The notes under the pieces are model-generated. The model worked only from the letters and a program-made list of their open reading frames with translations. It was not told where the DNA came from and searched no databases. DNA of 64,000 nucleotides from Pseudomonas frederiksbergensis (GTDB taxonomy: Bacteria; Pseudomonadota; Gammaproteobacteria; Pseudomonadales; Pseudomonadaceae): positions 434,001 to 498,000 of the forward strand of contig NZ_MOBR01000040.1 of assembly GCF_003732705.1 (NCBI RefSeq), written 5' to 3'. Every line of letters starts with the position of its first letter. Positions within the stretch are counted from its first letter, which is position 1. Position numbers and translations under genes: made by a program. Below, in pieces: positions 33,780 to 41,556 of this stretch.

Positions 33780-34316
33780 CTACTGATTACGCGCCAGGTG
33801 CTCAGGTTGCAAGACGCGTTTGGCGCTCAGATAGGCTTTCTGCCAGTAGGCTTTGGACAGGCTGTCGAGCTTGACCGTGCCGCCGGTGGCCGGGGCGTGG
33901 ACGAAGCGGCCTTCACCGACGTAGATGCCGGCATGGCTGACCTGGGAGCCGCCGTTGGTAGCGAAGAAGATCAGGTCACCGGTTTGCAGGCCTTCCTTGC
34001 CGACATTGGCCGCTTGCATGCTGATCATTTCCCGCGTGGTGCGCGGCAGGGAAATGCCGGCGACATCACGGTAGACGTAACCGATCAAGCCGCTGCAATC
34101 GAACCCGGAATCCGGCGTGTTACCGCCCCAGCGATACGGCGTGCCGACCAGGCCGAGGGCGCGGAACAGCACGTCTTCCGCTTCAGGGGAGAACGATTGA
34201 GACGTACTGAAAATAATCGGCGCTCGAACTACTGGCGCAGGCGGTGGTGTGCGGCTGGCGCAGGCGCTGAGCAGCGCTGCGAAAAGCATCAGGGTGAGGC
34301 GGGCCGACATCGTCAT
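33780..34316 (-). CDS. NlpC/P60 (C40) cell-wall peptidase lipoprotein, copy 1
   Basis: Predicted lipoprotein of 178 aa with lipobox LLSAC and an NlpC/P60 endopeptidase domain that cleaves peptidoglycan stem peptides. The catalytic cysteine is in DSGFDCSGLIGYVY and the histidine in VSHAGIYVGEGRFVHAP. The frame is open 30 codons further up, but that stretch contains the terminator of the preceding gene. AGGTG stands eight bases before ATG 34316. It is a paralogue of the next gene upstream on the strand, so a tandem duplication is likely. Confidence 0.9.
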   Translation of the reverse strand: MTMSARLTLMLFAALLSACASRTPPPAPVVRAPIIFSTSQSFSPEAEDVLFRALGLVGTPYRWGGNTPDSGFDCSGLIGYVYRDVAGISLPRTTREMISMQAANVGKEGLQTGDLIFFATNGGSQVSHAGIYVGEGRFVHAPATGGTVKLDSLSKAYWQKAYLSAKRVLQPEHLARNQ

Positions 34317-34369
34317 ATGCAAAACACCTGATCTGGCTGCGGCTTTTTCTGCCGGAAGGACAGAAAAGA

Positions 34370-34398
34370 AAACCGCCTGCGTAGGACGCAGGCGGTTT
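34370..34398 (-). terminator. Intrinsic terminator between the two C40 peptidase genes
   Basis: Twelve-bp perfect stem AAACCGCCTGCG (34370-34381 with 34387-34398) followed, on the minus strand, by TTTTCTTTTC. It ends the upstream peptidase transcript and shows that the tandem copies are separately expressed. Confidence 0.88.
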
Positions 34399-34480
34399 GC
34401 CATCAATAATAGATCAGGATTCTAGCGCCTATGCGCCAAACTTCAAGTAAGACTTTAAGTTCGCCTTACATAAAGTGTGC

Positions 34481-35119
34481 TTACTTGCGAGCGGTGACGA
34501 CAGTCGGGGCCATCGCGAGTGCGCGCTTGGCTTCGATGAAGGTCTTGCTCCAGTAGCTGTCGCCCAGGCTATCGACTCGTACGCCACCGCTTTTGCGGCT
34601 GCTGGAGTGGATGAACTGGTCATCACCGAGGTAGATCCCGGCGTGACTGACACGACCGCGACGACCATTGGTGGCGAAGAACAGCAAATCACCCGGCTTG
34701 AGGTTGTTGCGCGAGACCAGCGGGGCATCTACGTTGATCATTTCGCGAGTGGAGCGCGGCAGGTTCATGCCGGCCTCTTCACGAAACAGGTAACCGATGA
34801 AACCGCTGCAGTCGAAACCGGCTTCAGAGGTACCGCCGAAACGGTAACGGGTACCGATCAGGGACATGCCGCGTTCGAGGATGCTGTCAGCCAGAACCGG
34901 AAGCTGGTAAGACTTGCCGTCGGCGAAGCTTGCCAGTTCTTTTTCGGTAGCCGTCTCTTCTTGATAAAGAGCGTCCTGATAAAGGACGGAAGATTGGGCG
35001 GTAACAGAGTTTTTAACCTGCTGTTGTTGCTCTTGCTGGGACACTGGAGAGTGAGCAGCGCAACCGAACAACAGGGTGACGAGTGCGAGAGGCACGAGGG
35101 GTGCGAAGCGATTTAGCAT
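34481..35119 (-). CDS. NlpC/P60 (C40) cell-wall peptidase lipoprotein, copy 2
   Basis: Predicted lipoprotein of 212 aa: signal MLNRFAPLVPLALVTLLFGC, followed by a Q-rich linker (SQQEQQQQ) and a C40 peptidase domain. The catalytic Cys is in EAGFDCSGFIGYLF and the His in VSHAGIYLGDDQFIHSS. It closely parallels copy 1 through the whole domain (shared LPR.TREMI, GDL.FFATNG). An in-frame start 24 codons upstream would bury the lipobox, so ATG 35119 is chosen, although no strong Shine-Dalgarno is visible. A terminator follows. Confidence 0.9.
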   Translation of the reverse strand: MLNRFAPLVPLALVTLLFGCAAHSPVSQQEQQQQVKNSVTAQSSVLYQDALYQEETATEKELASFADGKSYQLPVLADSILERGMSLIGTRYRFGGTSEAGFDCSGFIGYLFREEAGMNLPRSTREMINVDAPLVSRNNLKPGDLLFFATNGRRGRVSHAGIYLGDDQFIHSSSRKSGGVRVDSLGDSYWSKTFIEAKRALAMAPTVVTARK

Positions 35120-35345
35120 GGGCACGACCGTGGCTGATAGTTGTAAAGAAGCCGAGACTATGCCCGCTATCAACCTCATTTGCAAATTCAATCGATCTTT
35201 ATGTGACTTCTCGGTTTCTCGTTTACATCTAAGCGCTTAAACCCGTTTTGAAAGTTTGCGCAGCCTGCAGCCCTGCAGGAAAGCGGATTTTCTGGCGCCT
35301 GGAATATGCCAAAGCGCGCTGAAGGCCTCGGCTTTACTGGTTTAG

Positions 35346-36050
35346 CTACCAGCCCAGGGTTTCTTTCAAGAAGGGGATTGTCAGCTTGCGCTGAGCTTGA
35401 AGGGAGGCCTGATCGAGCCGTTCAAGCAGCTCGAACAGCGCACTCATGCTGCGGGTACCGCGGGTCAAAATAAAATGCCCGACTTCATCGGTCAGGTGCA
35501 ATCCGCGACGGGATGCGCGCAGTTGCAAGGCACGCAATTTATCTTCGTCGGACAAGGGGCGCATCTGGAAGATCAGCGCCAGGGTCAGGCGTGATTTGAG
35601 ATCCGCCAGTTTCACCGGCAGTTCACGTGGCGAGGTCGAAGCAGCAATCAGCAGACGCCGACCGCTGTCACGCAGACGATTGAACAGATGAAACAGCGCC
35701 TCTTCCCAATCCGCTCGCCCGGCGACTGCCTGCAAGTCATCGAGACAGACCAGTTCGTATTGCTCAAGGTTATCGAGGATTTCGATACCGCGATCCAGCA
35801 ACTCGGCCAACGGCAGGTACACCGCCGGTTCGCCCATCTGCTCGAATCGCAGGCAGGCGGCCTGCAACAAGTGCGTACGCCCTACCCCGTCCTTGCCCCA
35901 GAGGTAAATCAGGCTTTCGGTCCAGCCGGCGTCGGCTTCGCATAGCCGCTCGACATAGCCGAGTGCAGCGGCATTGGCGCCTGGGTAGTAATTGATAAAG
36001 GTAGCGTCATCACGCAGACGCACACCTAGGGGCAGCTGAATCGGTTTCAT
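35346..36050 (-). CDS. hda: DnaA inactivator protein Hda
   Basis: Hda binds the DNA-loaded beta clamp and triggers ATP hydrolysis by DnaA, preventing re-initiation. The 234-aa protein begins with a clamp-binding peptide (QLPLGV, residues 5-10). The AAA+ core follows: Walker A-like GKDGVGRTHLLQA, Walker B LVCLDDLQAVAG, and an arginine-bearing LADLKSRL box. It has normal length for Pseudomonas Hda. The gene precedes no close partner downstream. perM lies 230 bases upstream on the same strand, the common Pseudomonas order. Confidence 0.94.
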   Translation of the reverse strand: MKPIQLPLGVRLRDDATFINYYPGANAAALGYVERLCEADAGWTESLIYLWGKDGVGRTHLLQAACLRFEQMGEPAVYLPLAELLDRGIEILDNLEQYELVCLDDLQAVAGRADWEEALFHLFNRLRDSGRRLLIAASTSPRELPVKLADLKSRLTLALIFQMRPLSDEDKLRALQLRASRRGLHLTDEVGHFILTRGTRSMSALFELLERLDQASLQAQRKLTIPFLKETLGW

Positions 36051-36227
36051 GCTGACTGAACAGTTCCAAAGGAACCGTTAGTGGCCTCTGTGTAAAGTTT
36101 GCGAAGTTTATACCCGTGAGGCAGCCCGCACAATGCAGCAGACCACAAGCAAAATCAAAGGTTTGCGTTAACGCACTGGTTTTATGACAGATTCTTTGGC
36201 GGCGCATGTGACAGCCACCGGAGGGAA

Positions 36228-36258
36228 GCGGGCCAGCCTGGCAAGGAACCAGGCTGCC
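36228..36258. other. Hairpin downstream of perM
   Basis: GCCAGCCTGG and CCAGGCTGCCC form a strong stem around AAGGAAC in the 230-base perM-hda gap. There is no clear T-run on the minus strand, so a terminator role is uncertain. The rest of this gap should carry the hda promoter. Confidence 0.45.
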
Positions 36259-36280
36259 CGTTACGCGGGATCAGACGACT

Positions 36281-37354
36281 TTACAGCTCGGGCTCATCGG
36301 TCCCGCTGTACACATCCGAATCTTTATACAAATCATGCAGATGGCGCACCAGCACCATGATCACCGCCGCCACCGGCAAGGCCAGCAGCACGCCGGTAAA
36401 GCCGAACAGCTCACCACCGGCCAGGATCGCGAAAATCACCGCCACCGGGTGCAGGCCGATCCGGTCCCCAACCAGCAATGGCGTCAGCACCATGCCTTCC
36501 AGCGCCTGCCCGACCATAAACACCGCGACAATGCCGAGCATCGGATACAGCTCGCCATGGAACTGGAACAGACCGGCAATCAACGCCGCACCGATCCCGA
36601 TCACAAACCCCATGTACGGCACAATCGCTGCCAAGCCGGCAATCAGACCGATCAACAGCCCCAACTCCAACCCGACCAGCATCAGGCCCGCGGCATAGAT
36701 CACGCCCAGCGCCAGCATCACCAGCAATTGCCCGCGCACAAATGCGCCGAGCACTTCATGGCATTCACCGGCCAGTGTCACCACGCGCTCTTCGCGATCG
36801 CGGGGCAACAGGCTGCGGATCTTGGCCATCATCAGGTCCCAGTCCCGCAGCAGGTAGAAACTCACCACCGGGATCAACACCAGATTGGCCAACCAGCCGA
36901 TCAATGCCAGCCCGGAAGCCGTGGCCTGGCTCAGCACCACGCCGACAATATCGGTGGTCTGACCCATGTGCTCGCTGATCGCCGCCTTGAGCTTGTCGAA
37001 CTTCCAGAAGTTATCCGAGAGGCCGAACTTCGACTGCGCCCACGGCAGTGCGGTGTGCTGCAACCAGTCGAGCATTTGCGGCGCCAGTTCGTACAGGCGG
37101 AACAACTGCTTGGCCAGCAACGGCACCAGCACCAACAGCAAGGTCGTGAAGATCAAGGTAAATAGCGCAAACACCGCCACCACGCCCCAGGTCCGCGACA
37201 GACCGGCCTTCTCCAGGCGATCCACCAAGGGATCGAACAGATAAGCCAACAGCAGCGCCACCAGAAATGGCGTCAGGATCGGATGCAACAGCCAGACAAA
37301 CGCGCAGAGCAGGACCACCCCGCCCAACCAGAACCAACGCCGCGTATCGGCCAT
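36281..37354 (-). CDS. AI-2E/PerM-family membrane transporter
   Basis: Polytopic inner-membrane protein of 357 aa of the AI-2 exporter (PerM/TqsA) family, with about eight helices. Recognisable stretches are LLHPILTPFLVALLLAYLFDPLVD at the N-terminus and VGDRIGLHPVAVIFAILAGGELFGF near the C-terminus. GGGAG six bases before ATG 37354 sets the start; the earlier in-frame ATG is six codons upstream and lacks such a site. Family members export small molecules or act in ion balance; substrate unknown. It follows the DUF2066 gene by 38 bases, so the two are probably co-transcribed. Confidence 0.88.
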   Translation of the reverse strand: MADTRRWFWLGGVVLLCAFVWLLHPILTPFLVALLLAYLFDPLVDRLEKAGLSRTWGVVAVFALFTLIFTTLLLVLVPLLAKQLFRLYELAPQMLDWLQHTALPWAQSKFGLSDNFWKFDKLKAAISEHMGQTTDIVGVVLSQATASGLALIGWLANLVLIPVVSFYLLRDWDLMMAKIRSLLPRDREERVVTLAGECHEVLGAFVRGQLLVMLALGVIYAAGLMLVGLELGLLIGLIAGLAAIVPYMGFVIGIGAALIAGLFQFHGELYPMLGIVAVFMVGQALEGMVLTPLLVGDRIGLHPVAVIFAILAGGELFGFTGVLLALPVAAVIMVLVRHLHDLYKDSDVYSGTDEPEL

Positions 37355-37392
37355 GTACAACTCCCTATGCATCTATATAAAGAAAGAAAACC

Positions 37393-38451
37393 TTACCAAC
37401 GGAATCGCAACTGCGGCACAGGCGCCGGAGCGGGTGCTACAACCGGCGCCGAACCTTCGGCCGGCTGAACCGGTGCGGCTGGCGCCGGCGCTTCACCGGC
37501 CGGAACCTCCTGCAACTTCGCCAACGACAACTGCGAGCGCAATTGCTCGGCGCTGCCATTGACCCGGTAGACAATGCGGTCGCCATCGACACTGACCAAA
37601 TGCGCGCCAAACGGATCGAGCAAACGCCCCAGCGCCGCATAGCGCTCCAGGTTCATGCCCTGCACTTCGAGCAATTGTTCGCTTGAGGCGCCCGCCTTGA
37701 CGACAAACCGCGGCGCCAGACGCTCAGCGACTGCCAACATGACCGCATCGGCCACGGCGGCCTGATCCGCGCCCTGCACAGTGCCCGCCTCTTTCTGATC
37801 GCCGAGCCACAGATGCCACTTGGCCTGCCACTGGCCGCCCTCTTCGCGGGCATGCACCGCAAGCAAGGCGTCCGCGCTGTATCGTTCCGATGCGCCGCGC
37901 AATGGCGCCGCATCCGTGCCTTCGAGATTCGGCGCCGTAGCGACCAATTGCTCACTCAAATCCGCCAGCGGCAAGCGCAAAGGCAAACCACGGTGTTGTG
38001 CCGCCCGACGCAGCGGCGCAGCGCTGGCCTGACCATCGCCCACCAGACTCGAACCCTCGGCGGAGTCATTCAACCACCAGCCCAGAATTGACGGCCGGTT
38101 CGCGCCCCACAACGACAGCCCGGCACGCCGCAACGCCTGCTCGGTGGTGGCCGGGTCGAAATCGACCTTCAGCACTTCCGGCGGACCGGCGTCAAAGCCG
38201 TACTGACTGATGATTTGCTGCGGGTCCTTGCGAATCGCCGCCAACCCCGGACTTTGCGCAGCCTTCGGATCGCCGGTCAGGCGCAACACCAGGGTATCCA
38301 GCGCCTCCTGGGTCGCTTGATCGCGCACCTCGGCGCTCTGACTGCTGACAGGCTGACGGACCTGATACAGGCCTTTCACAGATTCGGCATGACTCGCCAG
38401 GCTGAACAGAGACAAACAACCCGCAGCTAAATATTTGGAGAAAAAACGCAT
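37393..38451 (-). CDS. DUF2066 periplasmic protein
   Basis: Protein of 352 aa matching the DUF2066 family, with a signal peptide (MRFFSKYLAAGCLSLFSLASHA) that sends it to the periplasm. The body shows the family pattern (VKGLYQVRQPVSSQSAEVRD near the N-terminus). It ends in a Pro/Ala-rich tail (EAPAPAAPVQPAEG). Function is not known. The long upstream open frame overlaps the purM promoter region and is rejected in favour of ATG 38451 at the signal peptide. It is divergent from purM and next to perM, an arrangement conserved in Pseudomonas. Confidence 0.87.
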   Translation of the reverse strand: MRFFSKYLAAGCLSLFSLASHAESVKGLYQVRQPVSSQSAEVRDQATQEALDTLVLRLTGDPKAAQSPGLAAIRKDPQQIISQYGFDAGPPEVLKVDFDPATTEQALRRAGLSLWGANRPSILGWWLNDSAEGSSLVGDGQASAAPLRRAAQHRGLPLRLPLADLSEQLVATAPNLEGTDAAPLRGASERYSADALLAVHAREEGGQWQAKWHLWLGDQKEAGTVQGADQAAVADAVMLAVAERLAPRFVVKAGASSEQLLEVQGMNLERYAALGRLLDPFGAHLVSVDGDRIVYRVNGSAEQLRSQLSLAKLQEVPAGEAPAPAAPVQPAEGSAPVVAPAPAPVPQLRFRW

Positions 38452-38834
38452 GGAAGATTCCTGACGACAAGAGCGGCTGGAACTGGCCGCGTGAACGCAT
38501 TGAGCAAGTCTGTGACCATCGCCCAAGGCAAAACATTCACCCGGCCCCGATAAGTTTTTGGCACTGTCATAACGATAGACGGTTAATAGCGATACCTTAT
38601 ACAGGCATGAGGGACGCCACCAACACGGGCAATAACGGTTTTTTTCAGCCGATATGCCCCTGCCGTCGGCGCGAGGATGGCCGCTGCCTCTCAAGCCTGA
38701 TAAAATCGCGCGCCTTCGCAGACCGGCAACAGCCGGGCAGTGTCGGAATAGCGCGCAAGGCTTTCGCCTACGCTGTTTCGGCGGCCCTAATGGACTCGGT
38801 CGTTACCCCTGAATCCCCCCTAAAGGCCTGGATC
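38452..38834. other. Divergent promoter region between DUF2066 and purM
   Basis: A 383-base gap that should hold promoters for both directions. An open plus-strand frame leads into purM, but its codons are poor and it lacks any purM family sequence. No PurR-type operator could be identified with confidence. Confidence 0.5.
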
Positions 38835-39893
38835 ATGAGCAAGCAACCCTCCCTGAGCTACAAGGACGCCGGTGTAGACATCGACGCCGGTGAAGCATTG
38901 GTCGAACGCATCAAGAGCGTCGCCAAGCGCACTGCGCGCCCGGAAGTCATGGGCGGCCTGGGCGGTTTTGGCGCCCTCTGCGAAATCCCGGCCGGCTACA
39001 AGCAGCCAGTGTTGGTTTCCGGTACTGACGGCGTTGGCACCAAGCTGCGTCTGGCGCTGAACCTGAACAAACACGACAGCATCGGCATCGACCTGGTCGC
39101 CATGTGCGTCAACGACCTGGTGGTGTGCGGCGCCGAGCCGCTGTTTTTCCTCGACTACTATGCCACCGGCAAACTCAACGTCGAAACCGCGACCCAGGTC
39201 GTGACCGGTATCGGCGCTGGCTGTGAATTGTCCGGCTGCTCCCTGGTCGGCGGCGAAACCGCTGAAATGCCTGGCATGTACGAAGGCGAAGACTACGACC
39301 TGGCCGGCTTCTGCGTTGGCGTCGTGGAAAAATCCGAAATCATCGACGGCTCCAAAGTCGCTGCCGGCGATGCCCTGCTCGCCCTGCCATCTTCCGGCCC
39401 GCACTCCAACGGCTACTCGCTGATCCGCAAGATCATCGAAGTGTCCGGTGCCGACATCGAAAACATCCAGCTCGACGGCAAACCGCTGACCGACCTGCTG
39501 ATGGCCCCGACCCGTATCTACGTGAAGCCGCTGCTCAAGCTGATCAAAGAAACCGGCGCCGTCAAAGCCATGGCCCACATCACCGGTGGCGGCCTGCTGG
39601 ACAACATCCCGCGCGTACTGCCAAAAGGCGCACAAGCGGTGGTTGACGTCGCAAGCTGGACCCGCCCTGCGGTGTTCGACTGGCTGCAAGAGAAAGGCAA
39701 CGTCGACGAAAACGAAATGCACCGCGTACTGAACTGCGGCGTCGGCATGGTGATCTGCGTGGCTCAAGAGCACGTTGAAACCGCGCTGAACGTCCTGCGT
39801 GAAGCCGGCGAGCAACCTTGGGTCATTGGCCAGATCTCCACCGCTGCCGAAGGCGCGGCTCAGGTCGAACTGAAGAACCTTAAGGCGCACTAA
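38835..39893 (+). CDS. purM: Phosphoribosylformylglycinamidine cyclo-ligase (AIR synthetase)
   Basis: Fifth step of purine synthesis: ATP-dependent ring closure of FGAM to AIR. The 352-aa cytoplasmic enzyme starts MSKQPSLSYKDAGVDIDAG. It has the conserved KRTARPEVMGGLGGFGALCE, SGTDGVGTKLRLA, LVGGETAEMPGMY and HITGGGLLDNIPRVLP segments. The frame is open far upstream, but ATG 38835 is at the family start. The stop overlaps the purN start as TAATG, so translation is coupled. Confidence 0.96.
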   Translation: MSKQPSLSYKDAGVDIDAGEALVERIKSVAKRTARPEVMGGLGGFGALCEIPAGYKQPVLVSGTDGVGTKLRLALNLNKHDSIGIDLVAMCVNDLVVCGAEPLFFLDYYATGKLNVETATQVVTGIGAGCELSGCSLVGGETAEMPGMYEGEDYDLAGFCVGVVEKSEIIDGSKVAAGDALLALPSSGPHSNGYSLIRKIIEVSGADIENIQLDGKPLTDLLMAPTRIYVKPLLKLIKETGAVKAMAHITGGGLLDNIPRVLPKGAQAVVDVASWTRPAVFDWLQEKGNVDENEMHRVLNCGVGMVICVAQEHVETALNVLREAGEQPWVIGQISTAAEGAAQVELKNLKAH

Positions 39894-40543
39894 TGTCCGC
39901 CACCTGTGATGTCGTGGTGCTGCTCTCCGGCACCGGCAGTAACTTGCAGGCCTTGATCGACAGCACGCGGACCGGCGACAGCCCGGTCCGCATCGCTGCG
40001 GTGATTTCCAACCGCGCCGATGCCTTCGGCCTGCAACGCGCCAGGGACGCGGGTATCGAAACCCGCTCCCTGGATCACAAGGCTTTCGAAGGCCGCGAGG
40101 CCTTTGATGCCGCGCTGATCGAACTGATCGACGCCTTCAACCCCAAACTCGTGGTACTCGCCGGTTTCATGCGCATTCTCAGCGCTGGTTTCGTGCGCCA
40201 CTACCAGGGTCGCCTGCTCAATATCCATCCCTCGCTGCTGCCCAAATACAAAGGGTTACACACTCATCAGCGCGCTTTGGAGGCCGGCGACACCGAACAT
40301 GGCTGCTCTGTGCACTTCGTCACCGAGGAACTCGATGGCGGACCACTGGTCGTACAGGCAGTAATACCGGTAGAGTTGCACGATTCGCCGCAGAGTCTGG
40401 CGCAGCGGGTTCACGTTCAGGAACACCTGATCTACCCGATGGCTGTACGCTGGTTTGCCGAAGGTCGTTTATCACTCGGCGAACAAGGTGCTTTACTGGA
40501 TGAAAAGTTACTCGCGGCCAGCGGCCACTTGATTCGAACCTAG
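39893..40543 (+). CDS. purN: Phosphoribosylglycinamide formyltransferase
   Basis: Transfers a formyl group from 10-formyl-THF to GAR, the third step of purine synthesis. The 216-aa protein has the start VVVLLSGTGSNLQALID and the catalytic Asn-His pair in LLNIHPSLLPKYKG. The catalytic Asp is in VTEELDGGPLV. Full family length. It shares one base with purM and is followed after eight bases by a DUF3108 gene, so the three form an operon. Confidence 0.96.
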   Translation: MSATCDVVVLLSGTGSNLQALIDSTRTGDSPVRIAAVISNRADAFGLQRARDAGIETRSLDHKAFEGREAFDAALIELIDAFNPKLVVLAGFMRILSAGFVRHYQGRLLNIHPSLLPKYKGLHTHQRALEAGDTEHGCSVHFVTEELDGGPLVVQAVIPVELHDSPQSLAQRVHVQEHLIYPMAVRWFAEGRLSLGEQGALLDEKLLAASGHLIRT

Positions 40544-40551
40544 GAGATTTT

Positions 40552-41265
40552 ATGCGTCGCGCCTTGCTCTTCGCTTGCGCTCTGCTCGCCCTGCCCTTCG
40601 CGCAGGCCGCAGACCTTCAACCCTTCTCCGCCAGCTACACCGCCGACTGGAAGCAGCTGCCCATGAGCGGCACTGCTGAACGCAGCCTGGTCAAGGGCGC
40701 CAACGGCGTTTGGACACTCAGCTTCAAGGCGTCGATGATGATCGCCAGCCTGTCCGAACAAAGCACCCTGACTCTGGACAAGGACACACTGCTGCCCCAG
40801 TCCTACCACTTCGAACGTGGCGGCTTGGGCAAAGCCAAGAAAGCTGACCTGGACTTCGACTGGACCACCAAAATGGTCACCGGCACCGATCGTGGTGACC
40901 CGATCAAGATCCCGCTCAACCGCGGCATGGTCGACAAATCCACTTATCAGTTGGCCCTGCAACACGACGTGGCCGCTGGCAAGAAAAGCATGAGCTACCA
41001 GGTCGTCGATGATGGCGAAGTCGATACCTATGACTTCCGCGTGCTGGGCTCGGAAAAAGTCGACACCAAGGCTGGCCAGATCGATGCGATCAAGGTCGAG
41101 CGCGTGCGCGACCCGACACAAAGCAAGCGCATCACCGTGATGTGGTTCGCCAAGGACTGGGATTACCTGCTGGTCCGTCTGCAACAGGTTGAAACCGACG
41201 GCAAGGAGTACAACATCATGCTCCTGGACGGCACGGTCAACGGCAAGGCTGTCAAAGGCAGCTAA
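40552..41265 (+). CDS. DUF3108 periplasmic protein
   Basis: Protein of 237 aa with a clean signal peptide (MRRALLFACALLALPFAQAA) and a DUF3108 body: FSASYTADWKQLPMSGTAERSL, then a YRVLGSEKVDTKAG-like core and a final YNIMLLDGTVNGK. The fold is expected to be beta-rich; the function of the family is unknown. AGGAG stands about six bases before the ATG. It is the third gene of the purM-purN unit and ends in an intrinsic terminator. The link with purine genes is positional only. Confidence 0.88.
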   Translation: MRRALLFACALLALPFAQAADLQPFSASYTADWKQLPMSGTAERSLVKGANGVWTLSFKASMMIASLSEQSTLTLDKDTLLPQSYHFERGGLGKAKKADLDFDWTTKMVTGTDRGDPIKIPLNRGMVDKSTYQLALQHDVAAGKKSMSYQVVDDGEVDTYDFRVLGSEKVDTKAGQIDAIKVERVRDPTQSKRITVMWFAKDWDYLLVRLQQVETDGKEYNIMLLDGTVNGKAVKGS

Positions 41266-41282
41266 TCCGGATCGACACAAGA

Positions 41283-41310
41283 AGCCCCGCAATAGCGGGG
41301 TTTTTTTTTG
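41283..41310 (+). terminator. Intrinsic terminator of the purMN-DUF3108 unit
   Basis: Short perfect stem AGCCCCGC-AATA-GCGGGGT followed by nine T residues, 17 bases past the stop codon. Confidence 0.93.
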
Positions 41311-41312
41311 CT

Positions 41313-41419
41313 GATCGTTCCCACGCTCTGCGTGGTAATGCAGCCAGGGACGCTCCGCGTTCCAAAGCGTGACGCAGAGCGTCACAAGAGGCATTCCCAC
41401 GCGGAGCGTGGGAACGATC
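41313..41419. repeat. REP pair, family 2
   Basis: Outer inverted arms GATCGTTCCCACGCTCTGCG (41313) and its complement ending at 41419, with inner GACGCTCCGCG/GACGCAGAGCG palindromes. It is separated from the next pair, a family 1 element, by only about 25 bases. Confidence 0.9.
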
Positions 41420-41444
41420 ATCGAATATTGAGCCAGGCGCAGAA

Positions 41445-41538
41445 CCTGTGGGAGCGAGCCTGCTCGCGAAAGCGGTGTGCCAGCCAACATCAATGCTGAA
41501 TGTGATGCCGCTTTCGCGAGCAGGCTCGCTCCCACAGG
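41445..41538. repeat. REP pair, family 1
   Basis: Perfect 31-bp inverted arms (41445-41475, 41508-41538), the longest of this family in the window. Together with the preceding family 2 pair it fills the gap between DUF3108 and the convergent chemoreceptor gene. Confidence 0.92.
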
Positions 41539-41556
41539 GGTGAGTGCTGCAATCAA

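Noticed and set aside
40540..41556. 338-codon minus-strand frame running through REPs
   Set aside because: Antisense to the DUF3108 gene and made partly of translated repeats (VGASLLAKA).
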